From NCBI RefSeq assembly GCF_019443965.1, contig NZ_CP040814.1, forward strand, positions 1,054,001-1,118,000: DNA of 64,000 nt. Direction: 5' to 3'. The notes beneath the pieces are model-generated. The model ran no database searches. It was not told the origin of the DNA and saw only the letters and a program-made list of their open reading frames with translations. Each line of letters begins with the position of its first letter. The stretch's first letter is position 1. The position numbers were made by a program, and so were the translations under genes. The stretch is from Salinibacterium sp. M195 (GTDB taxonomy: Bacteria > Actinomycetota > Actinomycetes > Actinomycetales > Microbacteriaceae). Positions 26,258-36,630 of this stretch are shown in pieces.

Positions 26258-27550
26258 ATGACGAGGTTTCGTGCCACGCGACAGCTGTTGGTGGTGGCCG
26301 CCGTTCTCGTGGTTCTCGGCGCGTGCAGTTCTCCTGCTCCGGTAGCTGAACCCTCGGCTGTTCCGGCACCGTCAGCGACGCCGACGCCGCTGGCCATTCC
26401 TGCTGGCGATGGGGTGTTGCGGGTTGGCACTCTTTTCCCCACGAGTGGAACGCTCTCGTTCCTTGCTGCCGCACAGACTGCCGGGGTAGCCACCGCAGTA
26501 AAGGAGATCAACGCCGCTGGTGGTATCAACGGTGAGCCGGTGTTGATCGTTGCCGCCGATTCTGGCGAGGCAAAGACAACGAAGCTAGAGACGTCATTCG
26601 CGGCGCTAGTGACAAAACAGGTCGATGTGGTGATCGGGCCGTCTTCCTCCGTGCTCGCCCAGCGCTCCATTCCTCTGGCGATCGATGCCAAAGTTCCCGT
26701 CATTTCTCCGGCGGCGACCTTCTCAACGCTGACCGATGTTTTTGACGATGGTTATTTCTTCCGCACGATTCCGGCTTACGAGCAGCAGGGTTTCGCCTTA
26801 GCGGAAACGCTGACGGCGGGAGAAACTCCGCTGCGAATCGCTTATGTCTATGTCTATGTCGCAGATGCGCAAGGCTCTGCTCTTCATGACACTTTCGTCG
26901 CGGCGCTTGCGGTGCACGACACTGAGCTAGTCGCTGACGAGGTTTTTGCCAGTTCTACGACAAACTTTGATGCGATCATCTCAAACCTCAAGGCGGCAGC
27001 GCCAGACATCGTCGTCGTCGGGTCAACGTACGACTCGGACAAGGCGACCAAGGCGGCCATTGGCAAGATCGTCGCGGCAGGCTACACCGGGTCGAAACTG
27101 TGGCTAACTTCGCTCAACACCGGTGACTATTCGCAGTCATTCAAGAATGGCACCCTCAAGGGAGTTCGCGGCGTGATCGAGGGGGCGCAGCCTTCTAAGA
27201 CGTTCATTGCCGCTCTCAAGGCGAGCGATTCGAAGCTGACAAGCTATCGCTATGCGATGGAGGCGTATGACGCGACAATGCTCGCCGCTCTGGCCGCCAT
27301 TGTTGCTCAGGATGATGCGGGGGAGGCGATTGCGGGTTCGCTCTATGACGTCTCGAAGGGTGGTGTGAAGTGCCTGAGTTTTGTCGAGTGCCTCGAAGTC
27401 CTCACAACGACAAACGACATCGATTACGACGGCGTCTCCGGAACCGTGAACTTCACTCCTGACGGAGATATTGAGCCCGGATACTGGGGTTTCTACACAT
27501 ATGACGGTGAGAACAAGTTCGTTTTCACTAGCGGGGGAGCCTTCGGCTAG
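26258..27550 (+). CDS. Branched-chain amino acid-type ABC transporter binding lipoprotein (1)
   Basis: 430-residue lipoprotein. The signal peptide RQLLVVAAVLVVLGAC ends in a lipobox (LGAC), followed by a Pro/Ala linker and a periplasmic-binding-protein type 1 fold (LRVGTLFPTSGTLSFLAAAQTA onwards). It captures an amino acid or related small molecule outside the membrane for a LIV-type transporter. It has a cysteine pair CLSFVEC near the C-terminus, shared with the third paralogue. ATG 26258 is preferred over TTG 26255 because AAGAGAGG is seven bases upstream. Confidence 0.88.
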   Translation: MTRFRATRQLLVVAAVLVVLGACSSPAPVAEPSAVPAPSATPTPLAIPAGDGVLRVGTLFPTSGTLSFLAAAQTAGVATAVKEINAAGGINGEPVLIVAADSGEAKTTKLETSFAALVTKQVDVVIGPSSSVLAQRSIPLAIDAKVPVISPAATFSTLTDVFDDGYFFRTIPAYEQQGFALAETLTAGETPLRIAYVYVYVADAQGSALHDTFVAALAVHDTELVADEVFASSTTNFDAIISNLKAAAPDIVVVGSTYDSDKATKAAIGKIVAAGYTGSKLWLTSLNTGDYSQSFKNGTLKGVRGVIEGAQPSKTFIAALKASDSKLTSYRYAMEAYDATMLAALAAIVAQDDAGEAIAGSLYDVSKGGVKCLSFVECLEVLTTTNDIDYDGVSGTVNFTPDGDIEPGYWGFYTYDGENKFVFTSGGAFG

Positions 27551-27681
27551 AACGAGTGCCGCCCGGATTGGGGGCGCTCCCTGAACCTTGATTCCGCCTC
27601 ATGAAGTTCTCATTTTGTGGTTTGCCCACTACCGTAACAATGCCGCTTTCTGTTTTCGTGCGGCAGATAGGAGCGACTCTG

Positions 27682-28938
27682 ATGACATCCACACCCGTTG
27701 GATCACGTGTGTCGCTGCGAACCCGCCGAGGGTTCACGGTAATTGCTGGTGCGCTCGCTGCAATTCTGGTGCTGAGCGGATGCTCGGTCGCTGAGACACC
27801 AGAAGAAGTTCCAGCGCCCAAAGACTTAGCCCTCACCATCGGAGCGTTGGTTCCAGAGTCTGGATCGCTCGAGAAGTTTGGTCCCGCGGTTTCGGCAGCG
27901 ATTGCGCTTGCGGCTCAAGACGTCAACGACGCCAACGTCAAGTTGACGGTCACCATTGAGTCTCGCGACTCTGGCGACTCGACGGGAACGACGGCTGAGG
28001 ATGCGGCGACAGCGCTGCTTGAGGCTAAGGCGACCGTGATTATCGGCGGTTTGTCGAATGGCGTCTCCAAGAAAGTGATTGACCAGATCACCGGAGCGGG
28101 CGTGGTTGAGATTTCGCCTGCCAACGATTCGCCTGACTTCTCCAACTATGACGACAGCATGTTGTACTGGCGCACCTCCCCATCCTGCGCGCTCGAAGGT
28201 TCTGCCCTGGGAGCCGAGATGGCTGAGCGCGTCGACGGTTCTATCGCGATCCTGTCGGAGGACGTGCTCTGCGGACCTCTCCTTCCGCGTGCAATTGGAG
28301 AGACTTTCCAACGCGGCGGCGGTGAGATTCTCTCTCAAGAGACGATCGACGAGAAAGCTACCGGTCTCGACGACCAGATCGCCGCAGCGATTGCCGCGAA
28401 ACCGGATGCCGTAGCCATTGTGGGGTCGACCCAAGCAGAGAAAATTGCGAAGGCCTTTATCGCTGCCGGTTACACCGGTGATCAACTGTTCTTCAGCGGG
28501 CTGTCGCTGGGTGAGCGTGGCTCTGGATTCGCCGCCGGAAGCCTGACTGGTTCGATCGTCACGCATCCGGGCCTCGAAATATCGACCATCTCGGATTTCA
28601 CGAATCGACTTCTCGAAATTAACCCGAGTCTCAAAGACTTCAGCTACGCGGCTGAGAGCTATGACGCGGTGATTTTGGCAAGCCTCGCAGCGTTAGCGGC
28701 TCAAAAGGTCACGGGCAAGGCGATATCAGGCAAGCTCCAAGAAGTCTCTGGCGGTACCGGAGAAGGCACAGTTGCAACGACGTTTGAGGATGCCGCGAAA
28801 ATCATTCTTGCGGGCGACGCCGTAGATTACGACGGTGTTTCGGGTCCGATAACCCTGAGTGACAATGGCGATCCGCAGGGTGCCATTATTGGCATCTACC
28901 AGTACGGTAGCGACAACGTGTACACCCGGATCAACTAA
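27682..28938 (+). CDS. Branched-chain amino acid-type ABC transporter binding lipoprotein (2)
   Basis: 418 residues from ATG 27682, which has AGGAG eight bases upstream; the open frame begins at 27601. The lipobox is LSGC after a hydrophobic signal (FTVIAGALAAILV), and the Peripla_BP_6 fold begins LTIGALVPESGSLEKFGP. It shares the C-terminal VDYDGVSGPITL segment with its neighbours. It lacks their C-terminal cysteine pair (TTFEDA instead of CTTFADC). It instead has two cysteines mid-protein (TSPSCALEG and DVLCGPLL). Ligand unknown. Confidence 0.88.
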   Translation: MTSTPVGSRVSLRTRRGFTVIAGALAAILVLSGCSVAETPEEVPAPKDLALTIGALVPESGSLEKFGPAVSAAIALAAQDVNDANVKLTVTIESRDSGDSTGTTAEDAATALLEAKATVIIGGLSNGVSKKVIDQITGAGVVEISPANDSPDFSNYDDSMLYWRTSPSCALEGSALGAEMAERVDGSIAILSEDVLCGPLLPRAIGETFQRGGGEILSQETIDEKATGLDDQIAAAIAAKPDAVAIVGSTQAEKIAKAFIAAGYTGDQLFFSGLSLGERGSGFAAGSLTGSIVTHPGLEISTISDFTNRLLEINPSLKDFSYAAESYDAVILASLAALAAQKVTGKAISGKLQEVSGGTGEGTVATTFEDAAKIILAGDAVDYDGVSGPITLSDNGDPQGAIIGIYQYGSDNVYTRIN

Positions 28939-28971
28939 GTAACATCTGCGTTTCTGAAGAGTCTACGAATG

Positions 28972-28995
28972 GTAACGATTCTTAAAGAGTGTTAC
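28972..28995. promoter_or_regulatory. Palindromic element upstream of the third binding-protein gene
   Basis: GTAAC (28972-28976) and GTTAC (28991-28995) bound a 24-bp partly symmetric element with a central CTTAAAG, about 115 bp before the next start. A TTGACA lies at 29044-29049 without a convincing -10 partner. A regulator site is possible but unproven. Confidence 0.3.
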
Positions 28996-29110
28996 AAGGC
29001 TGTAGTACTGGCGTATTGTGCGGACGTCCCGAGTGGGCATAGCTTGACAGTGTGGTGACAATGCAGTGCCACATTTGATTCCTGAACACATTCGAAACGC
29101 AAGGAGCAAC

Positions 29111-30388
29111 ATGAGCGTATTCGCCAAGGCTACGGCCTCCCCATCACGGTCTAAGCGGACCATGTTGAGCGGTCTCGCCATTGTCGGTGCAAGCGCACTG
29201 GTATTGGCTGGCTGTGCAACTTCCGACGGAGACACTTCCACTGGTAACGAGGGCGGTGAGCTTGCCCTGAAGCTGGGAACGGCCCTTCCCGTAACCGGTA
29301 ACCTCGCATTCCTCGGCCCACCCGAGATCGCCGGTACCGAGTACGCAGCGTCGCAGGTAAACGAAGCCGATGCAGGCATCCAGATCGAACTGATTCAGGG
29401 TGACTCCGGCGACACCGACAACAAGGCATACGAGACTGAGATCCCTCGCCTGCTCGGTGAAGACGTTTCCGCAATTCTTGGTGCAGCATCCTCGGGTGTT
29501 TCGCTTCAGTTCATTGACCAGGTGGTTGGCGCTGGAGTAATCCAGTTCTCGCCGGCAAACACCTCGGCCGCATTCACGGACTACGACGACAAGGGCCTGT
29601 ACTTCCGTACCGCTCCTTCCGACGTTCTCCAGGGTGAGGTTCTCGGTAACCTGATCGCTGCAGATGGTCACGAGACCCTCGGCATGGTCGTGCTCAACGA
29701 CTCCTACGGAACCGGCCTCGCCAAGTTCACGCAGGAAGCGTTCGAAGCTGCTGGTGGAGAGGTTGTTTCACAGCCGACCTACAACACCGGTGACACCACG
29801 TTCGATGCTCAGATCTCAGAAGTTCTTGCTGCTGACCCTGACGCCATCGCGCTGATCACCTTCGAAGAAGTTTCGACCATGCTTCCGAGCATTGTTAGCG
29901 GATTCCCCGCCGAGAACCTCTACTTCGTAGACGGTAACCTTGCGAACTTCGCTGACGAATTTGCTCCCGGTACCCTCGCTGGTGCCAAGGGCACCTTGCC
30001 TGGTCTCAGTGTCGACACGATTGCGGACTTCACTTCTGCAGTCAACGACTTCTGGGTCGAGTCGGGACAGCCTGAACTCACCGAGTTCAGCTACGCAGCA
30101 GAGTCGTACGACTCGGTCATCTTGCTCGCCCTCGCATCGCTCGCAGCCGGTTCGACGGACCCTGCAGCGATCGCCGAGAAGCTTCAAGAAGTATCGGGTG
30201 GTTCGGGTAACGGCGAGAAGTGCACCACCTTCGCCGACTGTGCAGAAATCATCAACAATGGCGACGTAGCTGACTACGACGGCATCTCTGGTCCGATTGA
30301 GTTCAACGAACTTGGTGACCCCACCAAGGCAAAGGTTGGAATTTACCAGTACGGTGACGACAACACCTACAGCGCGTACAACGGCTGA
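29111..30388 (+). CDS. Branched-chain amino acid-type ABC transporter binding lipoprotein (3)
   Basis: 425 residues from ATG 29111, preceded by AAGGAG. The signal peptide LAIVGASALVLAGC has a clear lipobox. The mature fold starts LKLGTALPVTGNLAFLGPPEI and ends with CTTFADCAEIINNGDVADYD and IYQYGDDNTYSAYNG. Codon use is more uniform and C/T-ending than in the two upstream paralogues, suggesting high expression. It is probably the main partner of the livHMGF transporter opposite. A terminator follows. Confidence 0.9.
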   Translation: MSVFAKATASPSRSKRTMLSGLAIVGASALVLAGCATSDGDTSTGNEGGELALKLGTALPVTGNLAFLGPPEIAGTEYAASQVNEADAGIQIELIQGDSGDTDNKAYETEIPRLLGEDVSAILGAASSGVSLQFIDQVVGAGVIQFSPANTSAAFTDYDDKGLYFRTAPSDVLQGEVLGNLIAADGHETLGMVVLNDSYGTGLAKFTQEAFEAAGGEVVSQPTYNTGDTTFDAQISEVLAADPDAIALITFEEVSTMLPSIVSGFPAENLYFVDGNLANFADEFAPGTLAGAKGTLPGLSVDTIADFTSAVNDFWVESGQPELTEFSYAAESYDSVILLALASLAAGSTDPAAIAEKLQEVSGGSGNGEKCTTFADCAEIINNGDVADYDGISGPIEFNELGDPTKAKVGIYQYGDDNTYSAYNG

Positions 30389-30418
30389 TAACCGCTAAAC
30401 ATCGCTAAGTATCGCTAA

Positions 30419-30459
30419 GCGAAAGGCCCCAACCCCTCACGGGATTGGGGCCTTTTCGC
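30419..30459 (+). terminator. Rho-independent terminator
   Basis: GCGAAAGGCCCCAA (30419-30432) pairs with TTGGGGCCTTTTCGC (30446 onward), with one bulged base. It ends the binding-protein transcript. Confidence 0.85.
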
Positions 30460-30460
30460 G

Positions 30461-30698
30461 CGCTCGGGGATGTGGCGACAGTTGGCGCACGCGCGCAGCG
30501 GTCGGCGCCCTCACCGAAATCCCTGATGAGGCCGTTAGGGGCACCGTGGGGGAGCGAACGGATCGGGCCCCCGGCTCCAAGCCGGACGGGCGCCCTCCGG
30601 GGGTCGTACGGGGCCGTACAGGGCCGCGCGACGTGCGGAAGCTCGCAGTTGGTGGGGCTCTCGCAGCCGGTATGTTCTCGTACTTTGCGGGTAACGCA
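30461..30698. other. Very G+C-rich, hairpin-dense intergenic island
   Basis: About 240 bp between two convergent transcription units, visibly richer in G+C than the flanking genes. It contains compact perfect stems such as CCGGCT-CCA-AGCCGG and GTACGG-GG-CCGTAC, and GGGGGAGC facing GCCCCC. Open frames cross it on both strands but none has a credible ribosome site, family match or codon pattern. A structured RNA or a remnant of foreign DNA are both possible. I cannot assign it. Confidence 0.5.
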
Positions 30699-30736
30699 CT
30701 GATGCCCCGCCCGAGAGAACCAGGGCGGGGCATCAG
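30699..30736. terminator. 14-bp perfect hairpin, possibly bidirectional terminator
   Basis: CTGATGCCCCGCCC (30699-30712) pairs with GGGCGGGGCATCAG (30723-30736), loop 10 nt. It lies 23 bases beyond the livF stop on the minus strand. No T-run follows on either strand, so termination is uncertain, but the stem is very stable. Confidence 0.6.
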
Positions 30737-30759
30737 CAAAACTGCTGGGTAGTGCGGGC

Positions 30760-31497
30760 TTAGGTGCCGAGGGTTCCGAGGTAGAGCCCGATGACCTTGG
30801 GATCATTCAGCAACTCACGCCCGGTACCTTCATAGGCGTCATGGCCCTGGTCAAGGACGTAGCCGCGGTCACAGATCTGCAGACAACGACGTGCGTTCTG
30901 CTCCACCATGATGGTCGTGACGCCGGCCTTGTTGATCTCCGAAACCCGGATGAATGCTTCGTCTTGCTTCACCGGTGACAAGCCAGCGGATGGCTCATCA
31001 AGAAGCAATACGTGCGGATCCATCATGAGTGCCCGAGACATGGCGACCATCTGTCGCTCCCCACCAGAGAGCGAACCCGCGCGCTGCTTGAGGCGCGGCT
31101 TCAGCTCGGCGAAGATTCCCGTCACAAATTCGAGACGCTCATCATAAATTTTGGGGTTTTGGTACAACCCCATTTGAAGGTTCTCTTCGATCGTCAAGCT
31201 CGGGAAAACGTTGTTGTTCTGGGGAACAAAACCAACTCCGCGCGCGACAAGCTTGTTCGCCTTGAGCCCGGTGATGTTATCGCCGTTCAAAGTGATCGAA
31301 CCGCCACGCACTTGCACTTGACCAAAAATGGCCTTGAGTAGCGTCGACTTTCCTGCGCCGTTCGGCCCGATGATTCCGATGAGCTCGCCGGGATTAGCGA
31401 CCAAATTACAGTCGTTCAGGATGTCGACTCCGGGGAGGTAGCCCGCAGTCAAGTCCTTGACGTGGACAACCGCATTCTCGGTAGGGATCGCGTTCAC
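30760..31497 (-). CDS. livF: LIV-type ABC transporter ATPase LivF
   Basis: 245-residue cytosolic ATPase, one of two that energise a branched-chain amino-acid-type importer. It has Walker A GIIGPNGAGKSTLLKAIFG, signature LSGGERQMVAMSRALM, Walker B VLLLDEPSAGLSP and the H-loop-equivalent region VEQNARRCL. The GPN and EQNA motifs are typical of LivF. Its ATG overlaps the livG stop by four bases. It is the last gene of livH-livM-livG-livF. Confidence 0.94.
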   Translation of the reverse strand: MNAIPTENAVVHVKDLTAGYLPGVDILNDCNLVANPGELIGIIGPNGAGKSTLLKAIFGQVQVRGGSITLNGDNITGLKANKLVARGVGFVPQNNNVFPSLTIEENLQMGLYQNPKIYDERLEFVTGIFAELKPRLKQRAGSLSGGERQMVAMSRALMMDPHVLLLDEPSAGLSPVKQDEAFIRVSEINKAGVTTIMVEQNARRCLQICDRGYVLDQGHDAYEGTGRELLNDPKVIGLYLGTLGT

Positions 31498-32468
31498 TTG
31501 CGGGGCTCCTTGCGCTTAGCGATTTTGGCGTCGAGTTCTTCGACTTCAGCAGCCAAATCGATCGCGGCCGTGTTCAGTTCGCCTTCGATGCGCCCGGTGA
31601 CGATACCGAGGTCCACATCTTGATGCGACCCGAGGTAAGCGTCGATGACAGCCTGATTCTTCATGACCTCATCGGGCGGACCCTCAGCAACTACTTGACC
31701 TTCGGCCATCACGATCACCCAGTCGGCAATGTGGCGAACCATGTGCATGTCGTGCTCGACGAAGAGCACAGTCATGCCTTCATCCTTCAAATCGAGGATG
31801 TGGTCAAGCAAGGACTGCGTGAGCGCCGGGTTGACGCCAGCCATCGGCTCATCAAGCATCACGAGCGTCGGTTCGCTCATGAGTGCTCGCGCCATCTCGA
31901 GGAGCTTGCGCTGTCCGCCGGAAAGGCTGGCAGCGAAGTCGGACGATTTAGCGTCGAGCTTGAACTTCTTGAGCAGAACCTCCGCGCGAGCCTCGATTTC
32001 AGCCTCTTGCTTGCGCCAGAGGGCAGGAATCATCCCGCGGAAAATGTTTTCCCCGATTTGATTCTTCGCGCCGAGCTTCATGTTCTCCAGCACGGTCAAG
32101 AGCCCGAGAGCCTTTGTCAGCTGGAATGTTCGTACTTGACCGAGTCGGGCTACCCTGTGGGCACCCATTCCGGCAAGCGAGTGCCCGTCGAATGTCCACT
32201 TGCCTTCGTCTGGCTTATCGAAGCCCGTCAAAAGATTAAACAGTGTGGTCTTTCCGGCACCGTTTGGTCCGATCAAGGCGGTGATGGCGTTCCGAGGAAT
32301 CTCCACGTGGTCAACGTTTACCGCGGTGAGTCCGCCGAAGGTTCGGCGGATTCCATCAGCAATGATGATGGGGTCGACCTTGGCAACTCCGGGAACGATA
32401 TCGCCCTTGTGGAGCCCCGTAGTTTTAGCGCGTTGCACCGGCGCAGCCGGTGTGTCGTTATTTGACAA
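31494..32468 (-). CDS. livG: LIV-type ABC transporter ATPase LivG
   Basis: 324-residue ATPase with Walker A ALIGPNGAGKTTLFNLLTGF, signature LSGGQRKLLEMARALM, Walker B LVMLDEPMAGVNP and VEHDMHMVRHIADWV. This is the LivG pattern, with a long insert after Walker A. It is longer than the usual ~255 residues. An extra ~25 N-terminal residues and a ~45-residue C-terminal tail with charged, coiled-coil-like character (AAEVEELDAKIAKRKEPRK) account for this. Its start overlaps the livM end by 11 bases. Confidence 0.94.
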   Translation of the reverse strand: MSNNDTPAAPVQRAKTTGLHKGDIVPGVAKVDPIIIADGIRRTFGGLTAVNVDHVEIPRNAITALIGPNGAGKTTLFNLLTGFDKPDEGKWTFDGHSLAGMGAHRVARLGQVRTFQLTKALGLLTVLENMKLGAKNQIGENIFRGMIPALWRKQEAEIEARAEVLLKKFKLDAKSSDFAASLSGGQRKLLEMARALMSEPTLVMLDEPMAGVNPALTQSLLDHILDLKDEGMTVLFVEHDMHMVRHIADWVIVMAEGQVVAEGPPDEVMKNQAVIDAYLGSHQDVDLGIVTGRIEGELNTAAIDLAAEVEELDAKIAKRKEPRK

Positions 32469-33438
32469 AGGTCAGCTCCTTCTTATTGCCGAGGATGCCC
32501 TGTGGTCGATAAATGACCAGCAACATCAGCGCCACACCTACCAGGATGAAACGCACCGTCTGCGACTGCGTCGTGGTCATGAACGGCAGCAAGCCGATGT
32601 TGACCATGGCGGGGAGCAGGTTGCTCAATAGGGTTTGAACGCCCCAGAAGATCACCGAACCGATAATGGGCCCGAAGATCGTGGCGGCGCCACCCAGCAA
32701 CAGCGCGGTATACACGAAGAACGTCAGTGACGTCACGTACACGCCTGGGTTCACTGACGCGGGAAGAGCGTAAATAATTCCTCCCATCGCACCGAATACA
32801 CCACCGAGCATGAGCGACTGCAGCTTGTAGGAGAAGACGTTCTTTCCGAGGGCGCGCACGGCATCCTCGTCTTCGCGGATTCCCTTGATGACGCGACCCC
32901 AGGGGCTGCGCATAACCGTCCACAGGATCAATGCAGCAAGCGCAAGAATCGCGATACCGAAGATGCGAACCCACCAGCCATTCGCGTTGTACACCCACGG
33001 ACCGAAGCCATAGGTGCCATCGGGAATCGGGTTGAACGCGCGGAAGCTAGCGTGATATCCGCTCAGTCCATCGGCTGATCCGGTGTACTTATCGAACGTC
33101 GTCGTGAGGAACAACAGGCGAACGACCTCGGCTGCCGCGATCGTCACGATGGCCAGGTAGTCACCACGCAGACGAAGGGTAGGAATACCGAGGATGAGGG
33201 CGAATATTAGTGATCCGCCGATACCGACGAGCATTCCACCCCACCACGGAAAACCGAAGGTGAGGATAGAGATCGCGTAGCCATAGGCACCGATCGCCAT
33301 GAAGGCGGCCATACCCATGTTGAGCAAACCGGTGAAACCGAAGTGCATAGCAAGCCCGAGCGCCGCGAGGGCGTATCCGATCGTTGCTGGTGCAATCAGT
33401 GATGACCCGGTGTTGGAGAGAATTTGCAGAATATCCAT
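32458..33438 (-). CDS. livM: LIV-type ABC transporter permease LivM
   Basis: 326-residue inner-membrane permease with about eight to ten hydrophobic segments. LivM markers include GLLNMGMAAFMAIGAYGYA, TLRLRGDYLAIVTIAAAEVVR and the cytosolic coupling helix GRVIKGIREDEDAVRALGKN. It pairs with LivH to form the translocation path. It starts nine bases after the livH stop and overlaps livG, consistent with one operon. Confidence 0.93.
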   Translation of the reverse strand: MDILQILSNTGSSLIAPATIGYALAALGLAMHFGFTGLLNMGMAAFMAIGAYGYAISILTFGFPWWGGMLVGIGGSLIFALILGIPTLRLRGDYLAIVTIAAAEVVRLLFLTTTFDKYTGSADGLSGYHASFRAFNPIPDGTYGFGPWVYNANGWWVRIFGIAILALAALILWTVMRSPWGRVIKGIREDEDAVRALGKNVFSYKLQSLMLGGVFGAMGGIIYALPASVNPGVYVTSLTFFVYTALLLGGAATIFGPIIGSVIFWGVQTLLSNLLPAMVNIGLLPFMTTTQSQTVRFILVGVALMLLVIYRPQGILGNKKELTFVK

Positions 33439-33447
33439 GAGCGGCCC

Positions 33448-34776
33448 CTAACCTATTCTCTCAGAGCGACCGAGGATGCCCTGCGGTCTGAACAACAAGA
33501 TGACGATAAGCACGACAAGCGCGCCGACATACTTCAGGTCGGATGGAATGAAGAGGCTCGAAGTCTCGACGAGGATTCCGACAATGATCGAACCGACCAA
33601 TGCACCGAATGCTGTGCCGAGACCACCAAGGGTGACAGCAGCAAACACGAGGAGCAGGATCTGCGCGCCCATATCCCAGCGGATGCCGGGGCGGAAGTAA
33701 GCCCACAGCACACCGGCGAGACCGGCCATCGCTGCGGCCAGAATCCAGACAACGCGGACAACCTGGTCAACGTCGATACCGGAGGCAGCAGCCAGCGACG
33801 GGTTGTCAGAGACTGCACGAGTCGCCTTACCAATCTTCGTCTTGACCAACCACCACGCGAAGATGCAGATCACGACAATGCTGATGACCATGCTGATCAT
33901 GTTGGTTTGGCTTAGCGAAACCGAGCCGAAGAGGGGGATGTCAGGCGAATCTGAGCCGGGGAGCTGTTCCGTGCCGCCTCCGCGGAAGTACTGGAACGTG
34001 TAGCGCAATGCCAGCGAGAGACCGATCGAAACGATCATCAGCTGAACGACACCAACTCCCTTCTTGCGCAGCGGTTTCCAGAGCCCGGCATCGAGAGACC
34101 ACCCGAAGCCGGCACTGAGGAGTACGGCGAGGGGTATCGCAATCCATATGGGCCAACCAAGGTCGACCGACACTATGAGCGCCATCACGGCGCCGAACGT
34201 CACCATTTCCGCGTGTGCGAAGTTGGAAAGGCCGGTGGTGCCGTAAACGAGCGAGATGCCGATGGCAGCAAGGCCAAGCATCAAACCGAAGTTGAGGCCG
34301 TTGACGATGCGCTCGACGAACTGGTCGACGAAGCTGGTGACGTTACGTTCACCGCGACCAATGAAGAAGTTCATCACTGTCGAGCCGCTTGGCCCGATCA
34401 TCGCTTCTTTGACGTTGGGGGTGTCATCGTCGCCGATTTCATCAATCACCGCGATGCCGTCTGGCAGCGTTGATTCGTCTAGCGTGACGCTGAACTCGTC
34501 GCCTTCTGGCACGCCAACTTTCCACTGGCCTTCGGCATCCGTCTCAACCTCAACCTCGTAGCCGCCGCCGGAGATGGTGAGAAGTACACCCTCCAACGGT
34601 TCGCTATTGAGCTTGACGTTTCCGATGATGCTGTTGTCGTATTCGTCAACATTCACTTCATCGGCGAGAGCAGGCATTGCCATAAGGGAGAAAGCTGCGG
34701 AGAGGGCGACGATGAGTGCGACAAACACTCCGCGTCTATTTCTCCGTCGCGTGCGGCGATATTCCGCTGTGTTCAC
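33448..34776 (-). CDS. livH: LivH-type permease with signal peptide and extracellular beta domain
   Basis: 442 residues from the GTG at 34776, chosen because GGAGG lies five bases upstream; the open frame runs back into guaB. The C-terminal ~290 residues are a LivH permease (IVNGLNFGLMLGLAAIGISL; TTGLSNFAHAEMVTFGAVMA). Unusually the protein starts with a basic signal peptide (RRTRRRNRRGVFVALIVAL ... ALADE). A roughly 100-residue acidic domain follows, with carboxypeptidase-regulatory-like repeats (GNVKLNSEPLEGVLLTISGG). This would place a beta-sandwich outside the cell next to the channel. Confidence 0.9.
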   Translation of the reverse strand: MNTAEYRRTRRRNRRGVFVALIVALSAAFSLMAMPALADEVNVDEYDNSIIGNVKLNSEPLEGVLLTISGGGYEVEVETDAEGQWKVGVPEGDEFSVTLDESTLPDGIAVIDEIGDDDTPNVKEAMIGPSGSTVMNFFIGRGERNVTSFVDQFVERIVNGLNFGLMLGLAAIGISLVYGTTGLSNFAHAEMVTFGAVMALIVSVDLGWPIWIAIPLAVLLSAGFGWSLDAGLWKPLRKKGVGVVQLMIVSIGLSLALRYTFQYFRGGGTEQLPGSDSPDIPLFGSVSLSQTNMISMVISIVVICIFAWWLVKTKIGKATRAVSDNPSLAAASGIDVDQVVRVVWILAAAMAGLAGVLWAYFRPGIRWDMGAQILLLVFAAVTLGGLGTAFGALVGSIIVGILVETSSLFIPSDLKYVGALVVLIVILLFRPQGILGRSERIG

Positions 34777-36510
<1,734 letters not shown>

Positions 36511-36563
36511 GAGTCGCACGCGACCTGACCGTTGCGCCAGGAGCTGGGCGAGCTAGACACGCA

Positions 36564-36598
36564 GAAGGCCTGCTCGAGCAGTAGCTCGGCAGGCCTTC
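36564..36598. terminator. Bidirectional terminator between guaB and the ABC-2 genes
   Basis: GAAGGCCTGC (36564-36573) pairs perfectly with GCAGGCCTTC (36589-36598), and CGAGC/GCTCG extends the stem inward to a four-base loop. It separates convergent genes. Confidence 0.8.
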
Positions 36599-36630
36599 GC
36601 TGTTCTTGGCTTGGCTTCTCGCGCGCCGCT

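Noticed and set aside
30405..30806. Open frames on both strands through the G+C-rich island
   Set aside because: No ribosome site, Arg/Pro/Gly-rich composition and no recognisable motif; they follow from the base composition.
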